Below are positions 8,880 to 21,309 of a DNA stretch of 64,000 nucleotides, one piece after another. The stretch lies in assembly GCA_037576215.1 (NCBI GenBank), contig JBANDB010000003.1, forward strand, positions 3,658,001 to 3,722,000, written 5' to 3'. How positions within the stretch are numbered: the stretch's first letter is position 1; every line of letters starts with the position of its first letter. The translations under genes were made by a program, and so were the position numbers. This stretch comes from Armillaria gallica. Lineage: Eukaryota > Basidiomycota > Agaricomycetes > Agaricales > Physalacriaceae. The notes under the pieces are model-generated. The model was not told where the DNA came from, did not search any database, and saw nothing but the letters and a program-made list of their open reading frames with translations.

Positions 8880-11705
8880 TCGAAGAGGGTAGCAGACAGA
8901 ATCGTGAGAATCATGGATAGAGGTCGGTCCGGTGGGGCCGACTAGCACTTGTGGCGACATGCTTTGGAATTCTCCAACCTTTCCCAGTTTGACCTGTACT
9001 TGTTACAAGCCGTCACTTACTCTCGAACCTCCAATTCTCGTTACCAAAACTCTGCTCAAGGTGTACGCTTAAACTCGACACTCCGTCTCGAAACTCTTTC
9101 TGTTCTGATCCAGGGAGCGTCTATGTATAGGCTGATCTTCCTGTTGAAATGGCAATCCAGTCAGGTCTGTCGATCTATATTAGTAACCTTCTAGGTCAGC
9201 GTGCCGGCCTTCTATTGACTGATGCCCTTTCAGAAAGTTTTCTACTGACCCGCCGGCAGTAATCTGTCAAAGACCCAAAACTAGACGCAACTCTCGACTA
9301 TTCTATTAATGGGATCTCTACAATCATCGCTGGTCCAGAGTAGTACTTTTCTAGACTCGGACCTTTCTAGGCACATTCATGAAGGAACTTTGCAGGTTTC
9401 CTCTGGTTAACGAAGTTATAGGGGTGTCCTGGGGTGGTAGCAAATACGAAACGTGAAATACCAGAGGACTGGGGCAAGCCAGTTCTTGACCGGCGTCAGT
9501 ACAAGTCACAAGCGACAAGTTGACAGATGTCATTCCTGTTCGTCTCGAGCAGCCCTCAGGAGTTTTCGCTCTTCGAAGAATGTCAACCTTTTGGAATTAG
9601 GTCCAAGATGATGGTCATAATACACTCAATACGTTTCTTTAGGGATACAAAGCGACGTGCAGTACCTGAGTCAGTACACTCTCCGGCGTAAATATGACAT
9701 GGTCGAGGTCAGTGTGGCTTACACATTCCGTTTCTCCGAGCTCAAAGTCTGCAGTTTCTCTATATCTGGATGATCAGCGCCAATGACATTCTGCTTTCAA
9801 GAGTCCGCGCGTGAAGAGCGCCTACTTCAACAAAGCTGCCCAGAAAGAAAACCTACACTGAATTAAACTTGTGTATAAGTTTTGGGATTCGCAAGGGAGG
9901 AAGACTTTTAAACGTGCGAACTCAAACTACAGGATGATTCTCATCGCTACCCTACTATTGCCGCATTGACTGATGAGGAACGCGAAAGCGTGATAAGGTA
10001 CTATAGTCAGTTCTCGAGCTCATCGTGCCTTTGATGGAACCTTAACTATAATTACACTCCCCACAGAATCGACGCTCTTTTCATTCTGCAGATGCTTAAC
10101 ACCAGGGACGTGACGTATAAAGCCCGCAAGAACAACCTGTTCTCTTGCTACTCGCCAACAGTAGTACAGAATGGCTTTTCGCATCTTCGCACTCTTCTCC
10201 TTGTTTTCCTGGGCTGCTGCTGTAGCCAACCCTCTTGTGTCTAGAGACTTCTGGAACTCCATCGAGGATTTTCGAGCCTCCACCGAAAGCATTTACCAAC
10301 ACAGTACCGTCTTTTGGATACAGCCCACCGCCGCCTCTGCTAATGTAAGTTCGTATTTGAATCGATTGCAGTCTTCAAAGTTTCATGCCATCTTCTAGAC
10401 CGTTCTCAATGATGTTACTACCTTCAATTCTCAGATACAAACTGCCATCACACTTATTCCCGTACGTTTTCGTTCCGTTATCGTCAATATTATCTTGTGA
10501 ACTTAGCAGTCAAAACTCTAGACTACAATGATGTCTGAAGAAGATGCCTATAACACATATGGTGCATTCTTGGACAGTCACGACGATATTTTCTACGGCC
10601 TCGAGGCTCTAACCGAAGCCGAAAGCTACTTGGAACCGTTCGGGCTTGTCCCGATGTTCTGTTGCCTAATCCAATGCATCACAACTGGTATGCATATCTT
10701 GGTCAACGAGACTCTCGCTGTCACTCCTGTGGGTTGCTTCTCCTTCCAGTGTGATTAACTTCACGATGTCTGAACTTGGGTTACTACAGGAAGACTACGT
10801 TTCTCCTATCCAAACCTTGACCGGCTCCCTTTTCTACGAGGCGGGTTTTGTTATAAATTCATACTGCTAATCATGGATGCATGGATGATTGCAAGGAAAG
10901 AAAGATAAAAAATATGTTCATTCTTGTTCGTGTATACTGGTAATATTATCCTTTTTGGATACTTCTACAAAAGAAAACGTAGTATATTTCCCTCAACTTC
11001 ATACCAATCATGGTGGAGTGAGTCGCTTAGATTCACACAAGTAAGGTTCAACTTCTGGTAAGCGGCTATTTCGGAGCAGCCAAAAATCACGGAAATGGGT
11101 GAATAGCGGATAAGACTTTGAGCTTTTGACCACGGCAAACTGCGTCAGGATTCCCTCTAACTAGTGGTAAAGACGACGAATTTTGCTAGGGTCAGAAGAA
11201 TGCATCAAGATTTCTTCTCTGTTCTAGCCGTTTCCCTTGCATTCTGACCGGCGCGAATCAGCCACCTACCTGCCAGGGCCCAGGAGTGATACTTCGAAAA
11301 GCGTAGCAGATGGAACCGTGAGAATCATGAACAAAGTTCGGCCCGGAGTACTTGCGGCGCGACTTGCCGGTTGCTTAGGCCACTTGCTCTTGAACATCCA
11401 CCTCTCATTACCAAATTCTGCGTCTTCAAACACGACACTCCGTCTTGAAGCTTGAACTTTCGAAACTCTTTTGTTCTGATCCACGGAGCGAAACACATTC
11501 ATCACTACGCTGATTTTCCTGTTGAAATGACAGCAAAGTTGCTAATCCAGTCAGGTCTATCAATCTATATTACTTACCTTCCTAGCTCAGCGTGGCCTTC
11601 TATTATACTGACGTTCTTTGCGAAAGTTTTCTGTTAACCCTCGGAGTCGACAATTCTATCAATAGGATCTCTATAATCATCGCTGGTCCGGACCTTTTGT
11701 CGATC
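8880..11705 (+). repeat. Right arm of the inverted repeat, first tandem unit
   Basis: Plus-strand counterpart of 1-2850 read backwards, starting just after the family-2 copy B 3' end. It contains family-1 copy B (10171-10758). The non-coding parts 8764-10170 and 10759-12514 show only repeat sequence: the subrepeat at 8940-9200 recurs at 11270-11600. No additional gene is supported. Confidence 0.85.
10171..10758 (+). CDS. Small secreted protein, family 1 copy B (HsbA-like)
   Basis: 157 aa in exons 10171-10344, 10399-10461 and 10522-10758. Signal peptide MAFRIFALFSLFSWAAAVA. Exon 2 (TVLNDVTTFNSQIQTAI) lacks the internal GTA found in copy A, confirming that this stretch is coding in all copies. 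The C-terminal Cys-rich part (PMFCCLIQCITTGMHIL ... CFSFQCD) is almost identical to copy A, while the middle is more diverged, with DSHDDIFYGLEALTEAES replacing the copy A segment. TATA box at 10116-10121. Likely a surface or effector-like protein; function not known. Confidence 0.82.
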
Positions 11706-13400
11706 TCTAGATGCATCCACGAAAATCGTTCATGAAGGAGCTTTGTAGTTCCTCTGGCTAAGAAATCAGCATTGGGGTGGTAGATTCATCCCCAAATACG
11801 AAACGGGAGACAGAGGCAAGCCATTTCTTGTCAGTTATGCGGGAGGTACAAGTCACAGGCAACATGCTTGACAGATGGCGTAAGCCCATTCCTGTTCGTC
11901 TCGAGCAGCCGTCAGGACGATGATCAGCAGTTTTCGCTCTCCGAAGAATATTAACCTTCCGGGATCAGGTCCAAGATGATAATCATAATACAAGTACGCG
12001 TTTACGGGGATACAGAGCGACATGCAGTACCTGAGTCGTTCAACTCAATACACTCTCCGGCGTAAATATGACATAGTCGAGGTCAGTTTTGCTTACGCAT
12101 TTCCGTTACTCCGAGCTTTCAACGTTTGCAGTTGCTCTATATCTAGAAGTCCGATTCTAATTCCATTCTGCTTTGCAAGAGTCCGAGCCTGAAGAGCGCC
12201 TGCTTCAACACAGCCGCCCAGAAAGAAATTCTATGCCGAACTCGTATATGAGTTTTCAGAATGAGCAAGGGAGGACGATCTTCAAGCGTGCTAACTCAGA
12301 CTAAGCATGATTCTCATCGCTACCCTGCTATTGCCGCTGACTGATGAGGAACACGAAAGCTTGTGGTAAGGTACCATACTCAGTTCTCGGGTTCATCATG
12401 CCTTTGATGGAACCTTTATTTTTATTACACTCTTCTCATTCTGCAGATGCTTAACACCAGGGACGTAACGTATAAAGCCCGCAAGTACAACCTGTTCTCT
12501 ATCGGTAGTACAGAATGGCTTTTCGCACCTTCGCACTCTTCTCCTTATTTTCTTGGGTTGCTGTAGCCAACCCGTTTGCGTCTAGAGACCTCCCGAGCTC
12601 CATCGAGGTTTTGCGATTCACTGCTGACAGCATTACGAGAGACAGTGCTGTCTTTTGGCAACAACCCCTCGCCGCCTCCGCTAATGTAAGTCTTCGTATT
12701 TGAATCGACGTCAGTCTTCAAAGCCTCATAACATCTTCTAGACTGTTCTCAACGATGTTATTGCCTTCAATTCCGAGGTACAAACTGCACTCACCCAAAT
12801 TCCTGTACGCTTTCTTTCCATTGTCGTAGATATCATCTTGTGAAAGCAGTCAAATCTCTAGGCTACAGTCATGTCTGAAGAAGATGCCGATAGCACATAC
12901 CGTACATTCGTGGACATCTACTACGATACTCAAGACGGTTTCAACGCTCTTTCCATCGCTTCAACCTACTTTGTACCATTCGGGCTCGTCCCGACGATCT
13001 GTGGTCTAACTCAAAGCATCCAAACTGGTTTACATACCTTGGTCAACGAGACTCTTGCCGTTACTCCTGTGGGTAGCTTCTTCTACTTCCAGTGTGATTG
13101 ACTTCACGATGTCTGAACTTGGGTACTACAGGAAGATTACGTTTCTTCTATCCAAACCGAGGCCGGCCCCATTTTGTCAAGGGCGGATTCCGTTGTTACG
13201 TATTACTGCTGATCATGGATGCATGGATAAATGCAACGGCAAGAAAGACAGAGAATATCCTTGTTCATCCTTGTTTATGTGTAGCCCGGTAATACTATCC
13301 TTCCTGGACGCCTACGTCCGCAAACGGAAAACGATAATTCTCTCGACATCATACCAATCATAGCACACTGTGCCTCGGAAATTGGCATTGAATAGAACCT
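11270..13400 (+). repeat. Second tandem unit of the right arm
   Basis: Direct repeat of about 8900-11000: the subrepeat (11270-11600), the region upstream of the gene, and family-1 copy C all recur in the same order and orientation. The stretch 13102-13557 after copy C is the decayed equivalent of the downstream region of copies A and B and contains no gene. Confidence 0.75.
12515..13101 (+). CDS. Small secreted protein, family 1 copy C (HsbA-like)
   Basis: 157 aa in exons 12515-12685, 12742-12804 and 12862-13101. Signal peptide MAFRTFALFSLFSWVAVA, one residue shorter than the other copies. It is the most diverged copy: the Cys-rich segment reads PTICGLTQSIQTGLHTL instead of PMFCCLIQCITTGMHIL, so three cysteines are lost, and the end is SFFYFQCD. 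TATA box at 12471-12476. All splice sites and the frame are intact, so it is probably expressed. The loss of cysteines suggests functional divergence or relaxed selection. Confidence 0.8.
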
Positions 13401-13557
13401 AAGCACTCAACTTTGCGCCAGCACAACACCCCGATGTTATATACTGTACGTTCGAACATACTGAATCCGATTATAGATTCCTGGCTAGTTAATACCGTTC
13501 TCATCCTGTCAAAAAAGGTATCTCGTCGTCTGTCTAGGAGAGACTACCGCCGCCCCA

Positions 13558-14002
13558 GTGCCCCCAGCAGTGGCCGGACGCTAGCTGTGTGTGCACTGTG
13601 GAAGGCGGTATTCGAGAACAAGAATGGCTGGAACGGATGGAAATTGGGCAAGTATATTCCTGTTACCATTTGGTATGTCTCTAAGGATACTTTTGAGCTC
13701 GGTAAGCGCGCGTGTTACGGTTTGTGGGTTTTTCCGCTCACGACCTTCTAATCTAGACTGCAAGAAGCTCTGCGAGGCTCACGACAAGTGCAACTCTTGC
13801 CAGGGTATGTCAATTTTCTGTATTCGTTTGACCTTTATCTTACATATCCCCGTCAGCCTTCTCGCTTGAGGAACAAGCGGAGCAGTTCATTTGTGCGCTC
13901 TTTGAGGAGTACATTGATAGCGCGACGTGGGAGGGTGATTGTGAAGCTGAAGATGGCGCTAGCAAGTATTACAACACCTCTTGCTGGAACTCCAAGTCCT
14001 AG
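13558..14002 (+). pseudogene. 5'-truncated copy of secreted-protein family 2
   Basis: Matches exons 2-4 and both intervening introns of the gene at 8070-8763, ending with the same stop (14000-14002). Exon 1 with the signal peptide is missing, and the start of exon 2 has an insertion (Cys-Thr-Val region) and altered reading. Exons 3 and 4 are still open (DCKKLCEAHDKCNSC, then EEQAEQFICALFEEYIDSA). Without a start and secretion signal it is probably dead, though an upstream exon could have been acquired. Confidence 0.75.
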
Positions 14003-14244
14003 GGATGAATGCTTTCCTTGCGGACTTCTTGTAATATATTTATTTTCTATATATCATATGTTTGTCGAGCTATTATACTTTGGATATGCTGAAGTTGACT
14101 GTGTAAACATTTCAACAAAGATGTCTTTATTCTTCCCACTTCTGCAGAAAAGACGACAGAAAGCAAAATATGAGATGCACTGGCACAACCAAAGCCAAAC
14201 AGGGAACGACACTTGCAGAAAACAACGATCAACCAATAACCACC

Positions 14245-15856
14245 ATGACGCCCTTGGGCCCCAGTCCCTCCCTACGTTCTCGGGCGAAATTACACGATCT
14301 TCATCCAGTACTTGGTCCCACTTTTCTGCAAGATGATTTCAAAGGGCGTCAAGGTCATTCTTACAGGCACCGTATTCGTCGTCGAAGAGTGCTATTTTGC
14401 CTATCATTGTCGCTTTTTCTACTGCTCGTATGGATGTGCCGGCCTTTTCTTTATTTTCGGCCTCTACGCGTGGAAGTGGAAGTCCGATACACGAACGAGG
14501 AGATGGCAACAACAATCGATGCACCTCAAGAAACGATCCTACCTAATACCTCTACTTCTGTCGCGTATCTTCCCTCGCCATGGAAACCCCCAGTCATCGA
14601 CCGTGCATTTCTCAACCAACTTTGTGGCCCCATACGTGATCCTCGCTCTTACCAATGGCCGCCTCTCATCACCCAAATTCCCGAACCTTTCGATGGCCCA
14701 ACCCGGTTTCTGTTTCCCGTCCGGATATCCGAACAGGAGTCTAAAGCGCGCTCACATCTTGTCCAGATAATCCAGCTATCCAAGGAGCTCAACCGAACCG
14801 TCGTGCTTCCGAAAGTGGGTAAAAGCCGTATGGGGGCGTGTCAGTCACTGGATTTTGACACGTACTACGACGTCGAGAAACTCAGGTTGGCCGGTGCTGA
14901 CGTGATTAGTCTGGAAGACTTCCAGCGAGGAAGTTCCCGTCAAAGCGCGCAGATTCTCACTCTCGCTTGGAAAGCCAGCCCCAACATAACATCGACCCCG
15001 ATAACCATCGATAAAATCAACGTCCATCTTGTTCGGAATGACGTCTCTTCTCTCCCTGAATGTTTGGGAACTCAATTCGGCACTTTAGACTTTCGCGGGT
15101 TCGATGCTGTATACCTCAACCCTTCAAAACTCAAAAAACCTATCTTTAAGGAGCTTCTTGGCATTGTTCAGACGTACCAGGGAGAGCCTGATGTCCTTGT
15201 CGTGAACTATGATCTTCGATATCCTATATTCCCTGCTTCTAGTACCCTGCAGCTAGCCTACTCTCCCCCTCTACTCTCGCTCGCATCAAGGCTTGCTCCC
15301 GAGGAAGAATACGTTATGGTGCACTGGCGTATGGAGTCTGTCCCGCACAATGCGCTTTCACAATGCGCATACGCTCTCATTGACGCACTCCACTCGGCTG
15401 ATATTCGCAAAGTCTGGTTCGCCAGTGACTATCCTTATGCCTTGCGAGGACCTCGTCTAGCAGCCACCCGCAAGTCAAGCACTTTCAAGGATTTCGGCGA
15501 TCGGCATACTGAGGCTGTCGACATACTGCTCGAGGCGTTTGACGGCGGCGGTGACTTGCAAGGGTTTGAAATTTTGGAGCTGGCGGAGAGATTAGAGGGC
15601 AGCGACCATTTGATGGCAGATAGTGGTGTTTTGGGGATCTTGGATAAAGTGATAGGGATCAAAGCGAGTTTCTTTTTGAGTGCGGCTCCGGGATGCGGTC
15701 GGAAGAGGTGAAATGAAAATATTCTGATGGATAGGTCACGCTTCTGACTCTCCTTCTAGTTCATTTACGCGGCAGATTATCGATGGAAGGATCGGCGAAT
15801 TCGACGAGGTAAAGGATCATCATAGGCTTAAAAATGTAGTTGATTATTTTGGGTAA
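14245..15856 (+). CDS. Type II membrane glycosyltransferase-like protein
   Basis: 519 aa in two exons, 14245-15707 and 15760-15856; the last intron (52 nt) replaces a read-through stop at 15711. ATG at 14245 has a good CACCATG context; an in-frame ATG at 14170 would add 25 residues. After a basic cytosolic tail (RHRIRRRRV) comes one membrane anchor (LFCLSLSLFLLLVWMCRPFL), then a large lumenal domain. EYVMVHWRME followed by a Rossmann-like region (IRKVWFASDYPY) and DSGVLGILDKVIG resemble fungal O-fucosyltransferase-like proteins; this is inference. A broken second copy lies at 22462-23106. It is tail-to-tail with the relic at 15900-16665. Confidence 0.7.
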
Positions 15857-16665
15857 TCTTGAATTTTGTTCATCAGCGTGGTTTCTGCAATGAGCAGCAA
15901 GGCTTACATGTATATTACCTGGACTATTAGGGTATGTTCACATAACAATTCGGGACCCGGTTTGCATAAGCGGGTTTCCAATCGCACGCGCAAAATTTCA
16001 TCGTTGGATATGTATGACGTTCCACTGGACGATAATCAGAACAAGGAAAATGGCAGGAAGTACGACTACTCACCCGAACTGCAGGGTTTTACCCATGATA
16101 CTTTCTTCCAATGACACAACTATCTGCTTTGTCTGGTTGGCATGAGCGAAAGCATTCGTTGGGACCAACTCTCCTGGGGACTTGATCCTCAGAGAAATTG
16201 CTGGTTTCGGCTTTGATTGCTCTTCGTCTATCACGTCCTTGACAGGCTGATCTTGGATGATATCGATCAACTTCGAATCAACCCATGTTGGCGGACTACT
16301 CTCCATCAAAGACAGCTCAACACATCACGAGCCCCGTCGAGGACTACGGGGCCTGTCCTGTGACGACACTCTACCTCCACCTCCTTTCCCGCATGCGTTT
16401 CTGAAACTGGCTGATCTCGATCTCTGCGGCAAATGCACCCTCGGTGGCGTTGGTATCCACGTCGCATACATCGTCAATGCCTGCTGAGCCCAGGAGCATC
16501 TCGTCTGTCCCTGAGAGAGGCTTAAGCTTGCGCCGGAGGTGTCGGAAGAGATTTTCGTCGGAGGTACGCTAGACGGTGCTCGGATATTGTCGAGGGTGTT
16601 AGTGATACGGAGTAGCGAAGAATGGCTGAAAGGACCTCCTCACTCTCCTCCGACCTCCGTTAGCG
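15129..16665. repeat. Segmental duplication, copy 1
   Basis: The 3' third of the glycosyltransferase-like gene, its downstream spacer and a tail-to-tail minus-strand gene relic all recur in the same order at about 22462-23968. Identity is high in the coding parts; both copies carry private deletions. Confidence 0.85.
15900..16665 (-). pseudogene. Relic of the 389-aa gene at 23189-24407
   Basis: The 3' half of the intact minus-strand gene is recognisable: MGKTLQFG with the donor GTGAGT, the last exon (SYISNDEILRVRLETRLCKP), and the upstream region (SLRIKSPGELVPTN). About 45 nt that are present in the intact copy at about 23620-23665 are missing here, shifting the frame, and everything upstream of about 16665 is gone. 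Longest surviving open frame: 16070-16309. Confidence 0.75.
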
Positions 16666-17176
16666 TCTATCTAGGACTGTAACATCCGTATGTAAATTTA
16701 CGTCTCTACTCTCTAGGAGGGCCGCGAGGGCGTACTACAGTAGAGAAAGAACGGCGACGCAACGTCGCGGGTTCCGAGTTTGGGATGCGCTCTGATGCAA
16801 GTTCCGATCAAAATCCACTGGACTCCGAGTCCAGTGCATTCATTGAACGACTTTTCTTCATGTTGAGTCGGGTTTACGCGACCAAGTCATACTATCTACA
16901 CGGGACTAGGCCTACATACTAACTAATCTATAAATAGTCCTTCAGGGCTCGCATTGGTTCGTGATCCGGGGCTTACGCGTCACCTGCCGCGGCTTGGCAA
17001 TACCCCTGCTCCTTACCTTAATCCCCTCTTTATCGCTCAATTTCTCTCGATTTCTTCTCGATCCGGGAATCAGCCTGACAACGGTCGTATATACTGTCGT
17101 ATTGGCTGTGGTTGGGTACAGCACTATAACCGGCATGAATACCACGCTCAATGTACAAAGGACAGCGCAGCGTACC

Positions 17177-17203
17177 GTTTAATGTACCCCGGGTACATTA
17201 AAC
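17177..17203. repeat. 27-bp near-perfect palindrome
   Basis: Two 13-bp arms (GTTTAATGTACCC and its complement) around one central base. The flanking 16666-17338 holds no recognisable gene; the open frames at 16942-17220 have no similarity I know. Confidence 0.7.
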
Positions 17204-17338
17204 CCCATGAGTGCAGCTGAAAGGGCTTAGGGGCCGTCCGTATGGTGTCATGCTACCCTACAAGCTTCAATTCGAGAAGTAAAATTTGCTGGTCATGTAG
17301 GTACATGAAGCAACACGACGGCGAGTGGCTTTACCTAT

Positions 17339-18311
17339 TATGGTCGGCGGGATGACCGCGGTTGATTTTGCAACTTTGTTGCAAAAACTCGGCGTCATGC
17401 CACCAATCCACAGACAATGTGCCACACCGGCCCGATTGCTCCGAGTGCTGCACCTCTTCGACGACGTGCCTTAGTGGGATCTTTTCGGTCTCTATTATCA
17501 GTCAGTTTCCCCTCCACAACGCTTCATTATCTGTGTGTGATAAGTATATCATATTTTGAGGTCGTCGAATTATATATGCCACTTGGACCGAACTGGACTG
17601 CAGCCACACTAAAACAAAGCTGTTGAAGGATCGGTTCAGCCGGCCATATCGCCCTCTTTCTCTCAGTGCGTCTCACCAGACTCAATAGAGATGAAGAAAT
17701 GGGTAGAGGATAAAGCAGATGAATTAGCCGAAGGAGTTCGCCACCCTGGCAATGGAAGAAAGACTTCGAGAGTTCGATGCTCGTGTTAAGCACCAAATAA
17801 TGTTGGCCCGTTAAACCACCTCGAGTCGTCCTAGACCTATTCCGAACTCACGCCTCAGATCTTATCCTGTATCTATAGCAGCAACTGTTGTACTGATGCT
17901 GACACGTATATCTTTATAGAAAATCATACAACCTGCGAACATGCTACCAGAAAAAGACGACTTGTGCCTATCCGAATCTTTACATGCTGTTACACCCATA
18001 ACTATTAGAATTAAATCTACAGAGATGTGAGCCGCATGCATTTCCGGAGTATTTTGATGCAAGTTTAACAGGTGGCATCGTTCACACAGGCCTGGGGTGC
18101 CTTTCCCAGGGAGGTTCCAGTCCTTCAAGTACATCCCAGGCTGCCAGCGTAAGCCGTAGTAGACAGGGAACTGTTGGAAAGAGCGCGACGAATAAAGATA
18201 ACACGGGATAGTGGGTAGATTGACTTAATTTAGAACGTGAGGTTCAGTGGCAGCACGACAATGATGGTCAACAGTGATCGAAAATCAACCGCGGTCATCC
18301 CGCCGACCATA
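17339..18311. mobile_element. 973-bp non-autonomous TIR DNA transposon
   Basis: Perfect 31-bp terminal inverted repeats at 17339-17369 and 18281-18311, beginning TATGGTCGGCGGGATGACC. They are flanked by the 6-bp direct repeat ACCTAT (17333-17338 and 18312-18317), read as a target-site duplication. No open frame inside resembles a transposase, so it depends on an element elsewhere. The remaining DNA up to the next gene (18312-19335) shows no gene. Confidence 0.8.
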
Positions 18312-19335
18312 ACCTATGTTAAGGAGCATGTACCAACCTCAGAAACGTGCATTCAGCACTTACAACACTACCACACAAATTACGGCCATTGACAGCCATA
18401 TTATACGGTACCATTTGAAGCGCCCATGGCTTCTGTGTACGCGGAAGCCATACCACCGTACAATACAGTTACGGCGCGCAGCCCTAGTGCGTGAGCTAGC
18501 GGCGGTAATTTGTAAAGCTGTACTATCGACAGCGATGTCACGACGGACCAATCAATTGCTGCCGCCAAGCTATACAACAGGCATTCAAGAAACCCTCTCA
18601 GACTTCCCTTTAATATTTGGTAGATCGTATCCGTTTCTGCGCAATATTTTATCATCTGTGGATCATGTTTTCTTTGGATGACATGTGAGTTACTTCTCTT
18701 TTCATCTATGTACAACAATGAATCCACGTGCACTAGTTTCGTCTCCAGCAACGATAAAAAAGCGGTTTGTCATTGCTGAAGCATGATAGTGAAGCCTGAG
18801 CAGTGGTGCAACAGACGACACAGGTTTCGATTATCCCGAAATCATCGCCTTTTGATCGCCTTGGACTGCGTTCATAGATTGACGCGCTCGATGAATAGAT
18901 GCTATTGATATCTTCTGCGGTGAGTCATCTTAATTGCTACTGATCTTTGTGAAAAAGTTCAGCATTCCGTCGGCAGACCAGATTCCACGTTGAATTCATC
19001 GCTCAAGCTGCATCAGGTCAAACCAGAGGGCCAACAAATATAATGAACAGGTATCGAAAACCAGTTAGGATGCAACACAAACGAGGTCTGCGATGGCCGA
19101 ACCTTAACCAAAACCTTGGCGTGGAAATCGACTTGATAGGAACTGCTGCTTCTCCGAATCAAAAGGCTGTTTTGAATACACTCTATTTTGAGGGCGGCTG
19201 ATATCGAATCGACCCTGTACCGCTACAAGTAACGTTTACAAGACAGGTTGAATAAAGGTCACAGGCAGTTATGTGACTCTCCTTCTCTCTTCGATTCAGG
19301 AGCTTTTCTGCACACCCCAGCACCACTTCGCCTAC
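18312..19335. other. Intergenic stretch without recognisable gene
   Basis: About 1 kb between the TIR element and the membrane protein gene. Open frames here (for example 18316-18681) have no recognisable domain and no supporting splice structure. The last part must contain the promoter of the gene at 19336; I see no TATA box. Confidence 0.5.
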
Positions 19336-21309
19336 ATGTCTTCTTCAAAGCGCTGTGAGTATTTACTCTCCATGACCATACATGTACTGTCGGCTGACAT
19401 GGTATCTCGACAGATCTGTTTATCTGGGTGCTACCGCTCATATCCTCAGCAGCTAGCATCAATTTCGACCAATGCTTAGCTGATATCCAATCGGGGAAGT
19501 ATGGTGTAGATGGCGTGTTGGATAATAACGGTCTCCCAATGTCGACCTACCAGAATACGACTGCCATAACGCTTGAGTTGTGCTATCGTGCATGTGGTCG
19601 AGGGTCGGAGCCTTTCTCATTTCCAGCCTTTGCTCAGGAATCGAGCGCGTGGCTGGCTTTGCTGTCGCAGCTTCCTTTTGGCGCAAACGATCTATTCGGA
19701 AACGCTAATTACATCATTATGGCCGTCGGCTCTCCCACCCTTATGATTTATTCCCTTGCTCTTTCCGCCATCAACACTCATTGTATCGGTCGCCTCTTCG
19801 ACAGTGCGAAGCGGTACCCCAATCGCAACTACACTGCTAGAGCTTTCAATGCCCTCCAGCATTGCTGCTTTCTTCTTGCACCGTCAGACGACATCCTAGC
19901 ATCTATTATCGTCCTCCCACAAAATAATGCATGGTGGGAAAGTCTTGTCAAGACATTGGAGGGCCGACGAACTGGGTGGACCATTTCTGTATTCTTTAAT
20001 CTCCTCTGGGTTTTCATCGCTTTCACCTTCACCTTCATCGACGCACTCAATAGCCCGAGTCACGACTCCTTCTCCAGGAGTGGGCAAAGTATCGGTCTTC
20101 TTTGGCTCTGGTTATATCCAGTTGTTGTGGGATGGATAGTATTATCCCCCAAGTGCGACAGGCGGTGGATGGAAAGTCAGCTTCTGCGTGCAGGCAGTAA
20201 GGCAGTTATTGCTTCAGGTACACCCGGACAGTTCGACGAGTGTCCTCCGAATAAGCATCCAATAACCCTGTGCAAGCCTGGCATGTGTCGGAAATTTCCA
20301 AACGATGACATCCACCACATGCTGCCGATATTTGACTTCGCACGAGTGTATTGGCTGAATCAGGTGGTACTCGACTACTTCCAGTCGTATTATTCTGTTG
20401 CTGAGAAGGCGCATGCTCGGGGACTCGTCAGAGACAATGGTACCATCGACGGTACGCACAGAAAGGGTACCAAGGACGACATCGTCCCGCTTTGCTATAA
20501 CGAATCTTCTTTGGAATATCAAGGAGAAAGTGTGCGGTGTCGGATTGTAAAGGCGTCCCTTGCAGCTTTAGTGGTCCAATGGGGTACGACGGCCTCAGGC
20601 TTCCTTGTCATCTATTTTACGCCCACGAAAGGTACCGATGCATCAATTTCTTTCCAATTTTTTTCTGACGTCTCCTGTAGGTCTAGGATGTCGATCGTTA
20701 TGTTTCCTTCTCTATGGGATGGTTTCGACAGTGGCGTGGTGGTGCATGGTTGTATCCGCGTGGCTAGCTCAACGTTCTTCTGCATGGCCTAGACCTCGTC
20801 CTACCATGGAGATTGCAACGAACACATCGTCAGACATCCCATTAACTGTGATCCCAGTATCAACACCGGCACCACATCGACCAGGCGATCCTCCATTGAA
20901 TTACCCATCCTCACCGTTGTCGGAGTCACCGATGATGCCTTGCTCAGAATCTGGCTTGGCGTCGGGAGCGGCTAGAGCTAACGGTGACACTGCAATGCCA
21001 AACCACGCCGATGGTTTGGCTGTATGGTCCAGGTGCTTTTCCCGGGCAGGAAAGGTCTTGGCGTTCATCAATGCGCTGTTCCTATCTGGATTATGTCTAG
21101 CACAGTTGGGAAATGGGTTTTCAAACTGCTGGTGCGATAGCTGCTACATCGGATTGCGGAGTAACGCATACATAACTTTCGTGGTTCCCGACAGCGGTTT
21201 TGCTTCCTTTAGGAGCGCGTGGGGTGGCGCAATTTTCTTAGGGATTGCAACCTCGTCACTGTTTGCAGTTCTCATCATTTTTGCAAAGAAAACTCGCTAC
21301 CCCGACTGA
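19336..21309 (+). CDS. Multi-pass membrane protein with signal peptide, unknown function
   Basis: 621 aa in three exons: 19336-19354, 19414-20631 and 20681-21309. The short first exon supplies the Met and the start of a signal peptide (MSSSKRYLFIWVLPLISSA). A Cys-containing ectodomain follows, then at least seven hydrophobic spans, including IIMAVGSPTLMIYSLALSAI, WTISVFFNLLWVFIAFTFTF, LLWLWLYPVVVGWIVL, CFLLYGMVSTVAWWCMVV and a final FLGIATSSLFAVLIIFAKK. A Pro/Ser-rich loop lies before the last two. This architecture belongs to expanded, uncharacterised basidiomycete membrane protein families. It is the only intact gene between the two segmental duplication copies. Confidence 0.75.

Noticed and set aside
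19428..20792. Start of the membrane protein at 19428
   Set aside because: The codon there is GTG; a short upstream exon at 19336-19354 gives a proper ATG and completes a signal peptide.
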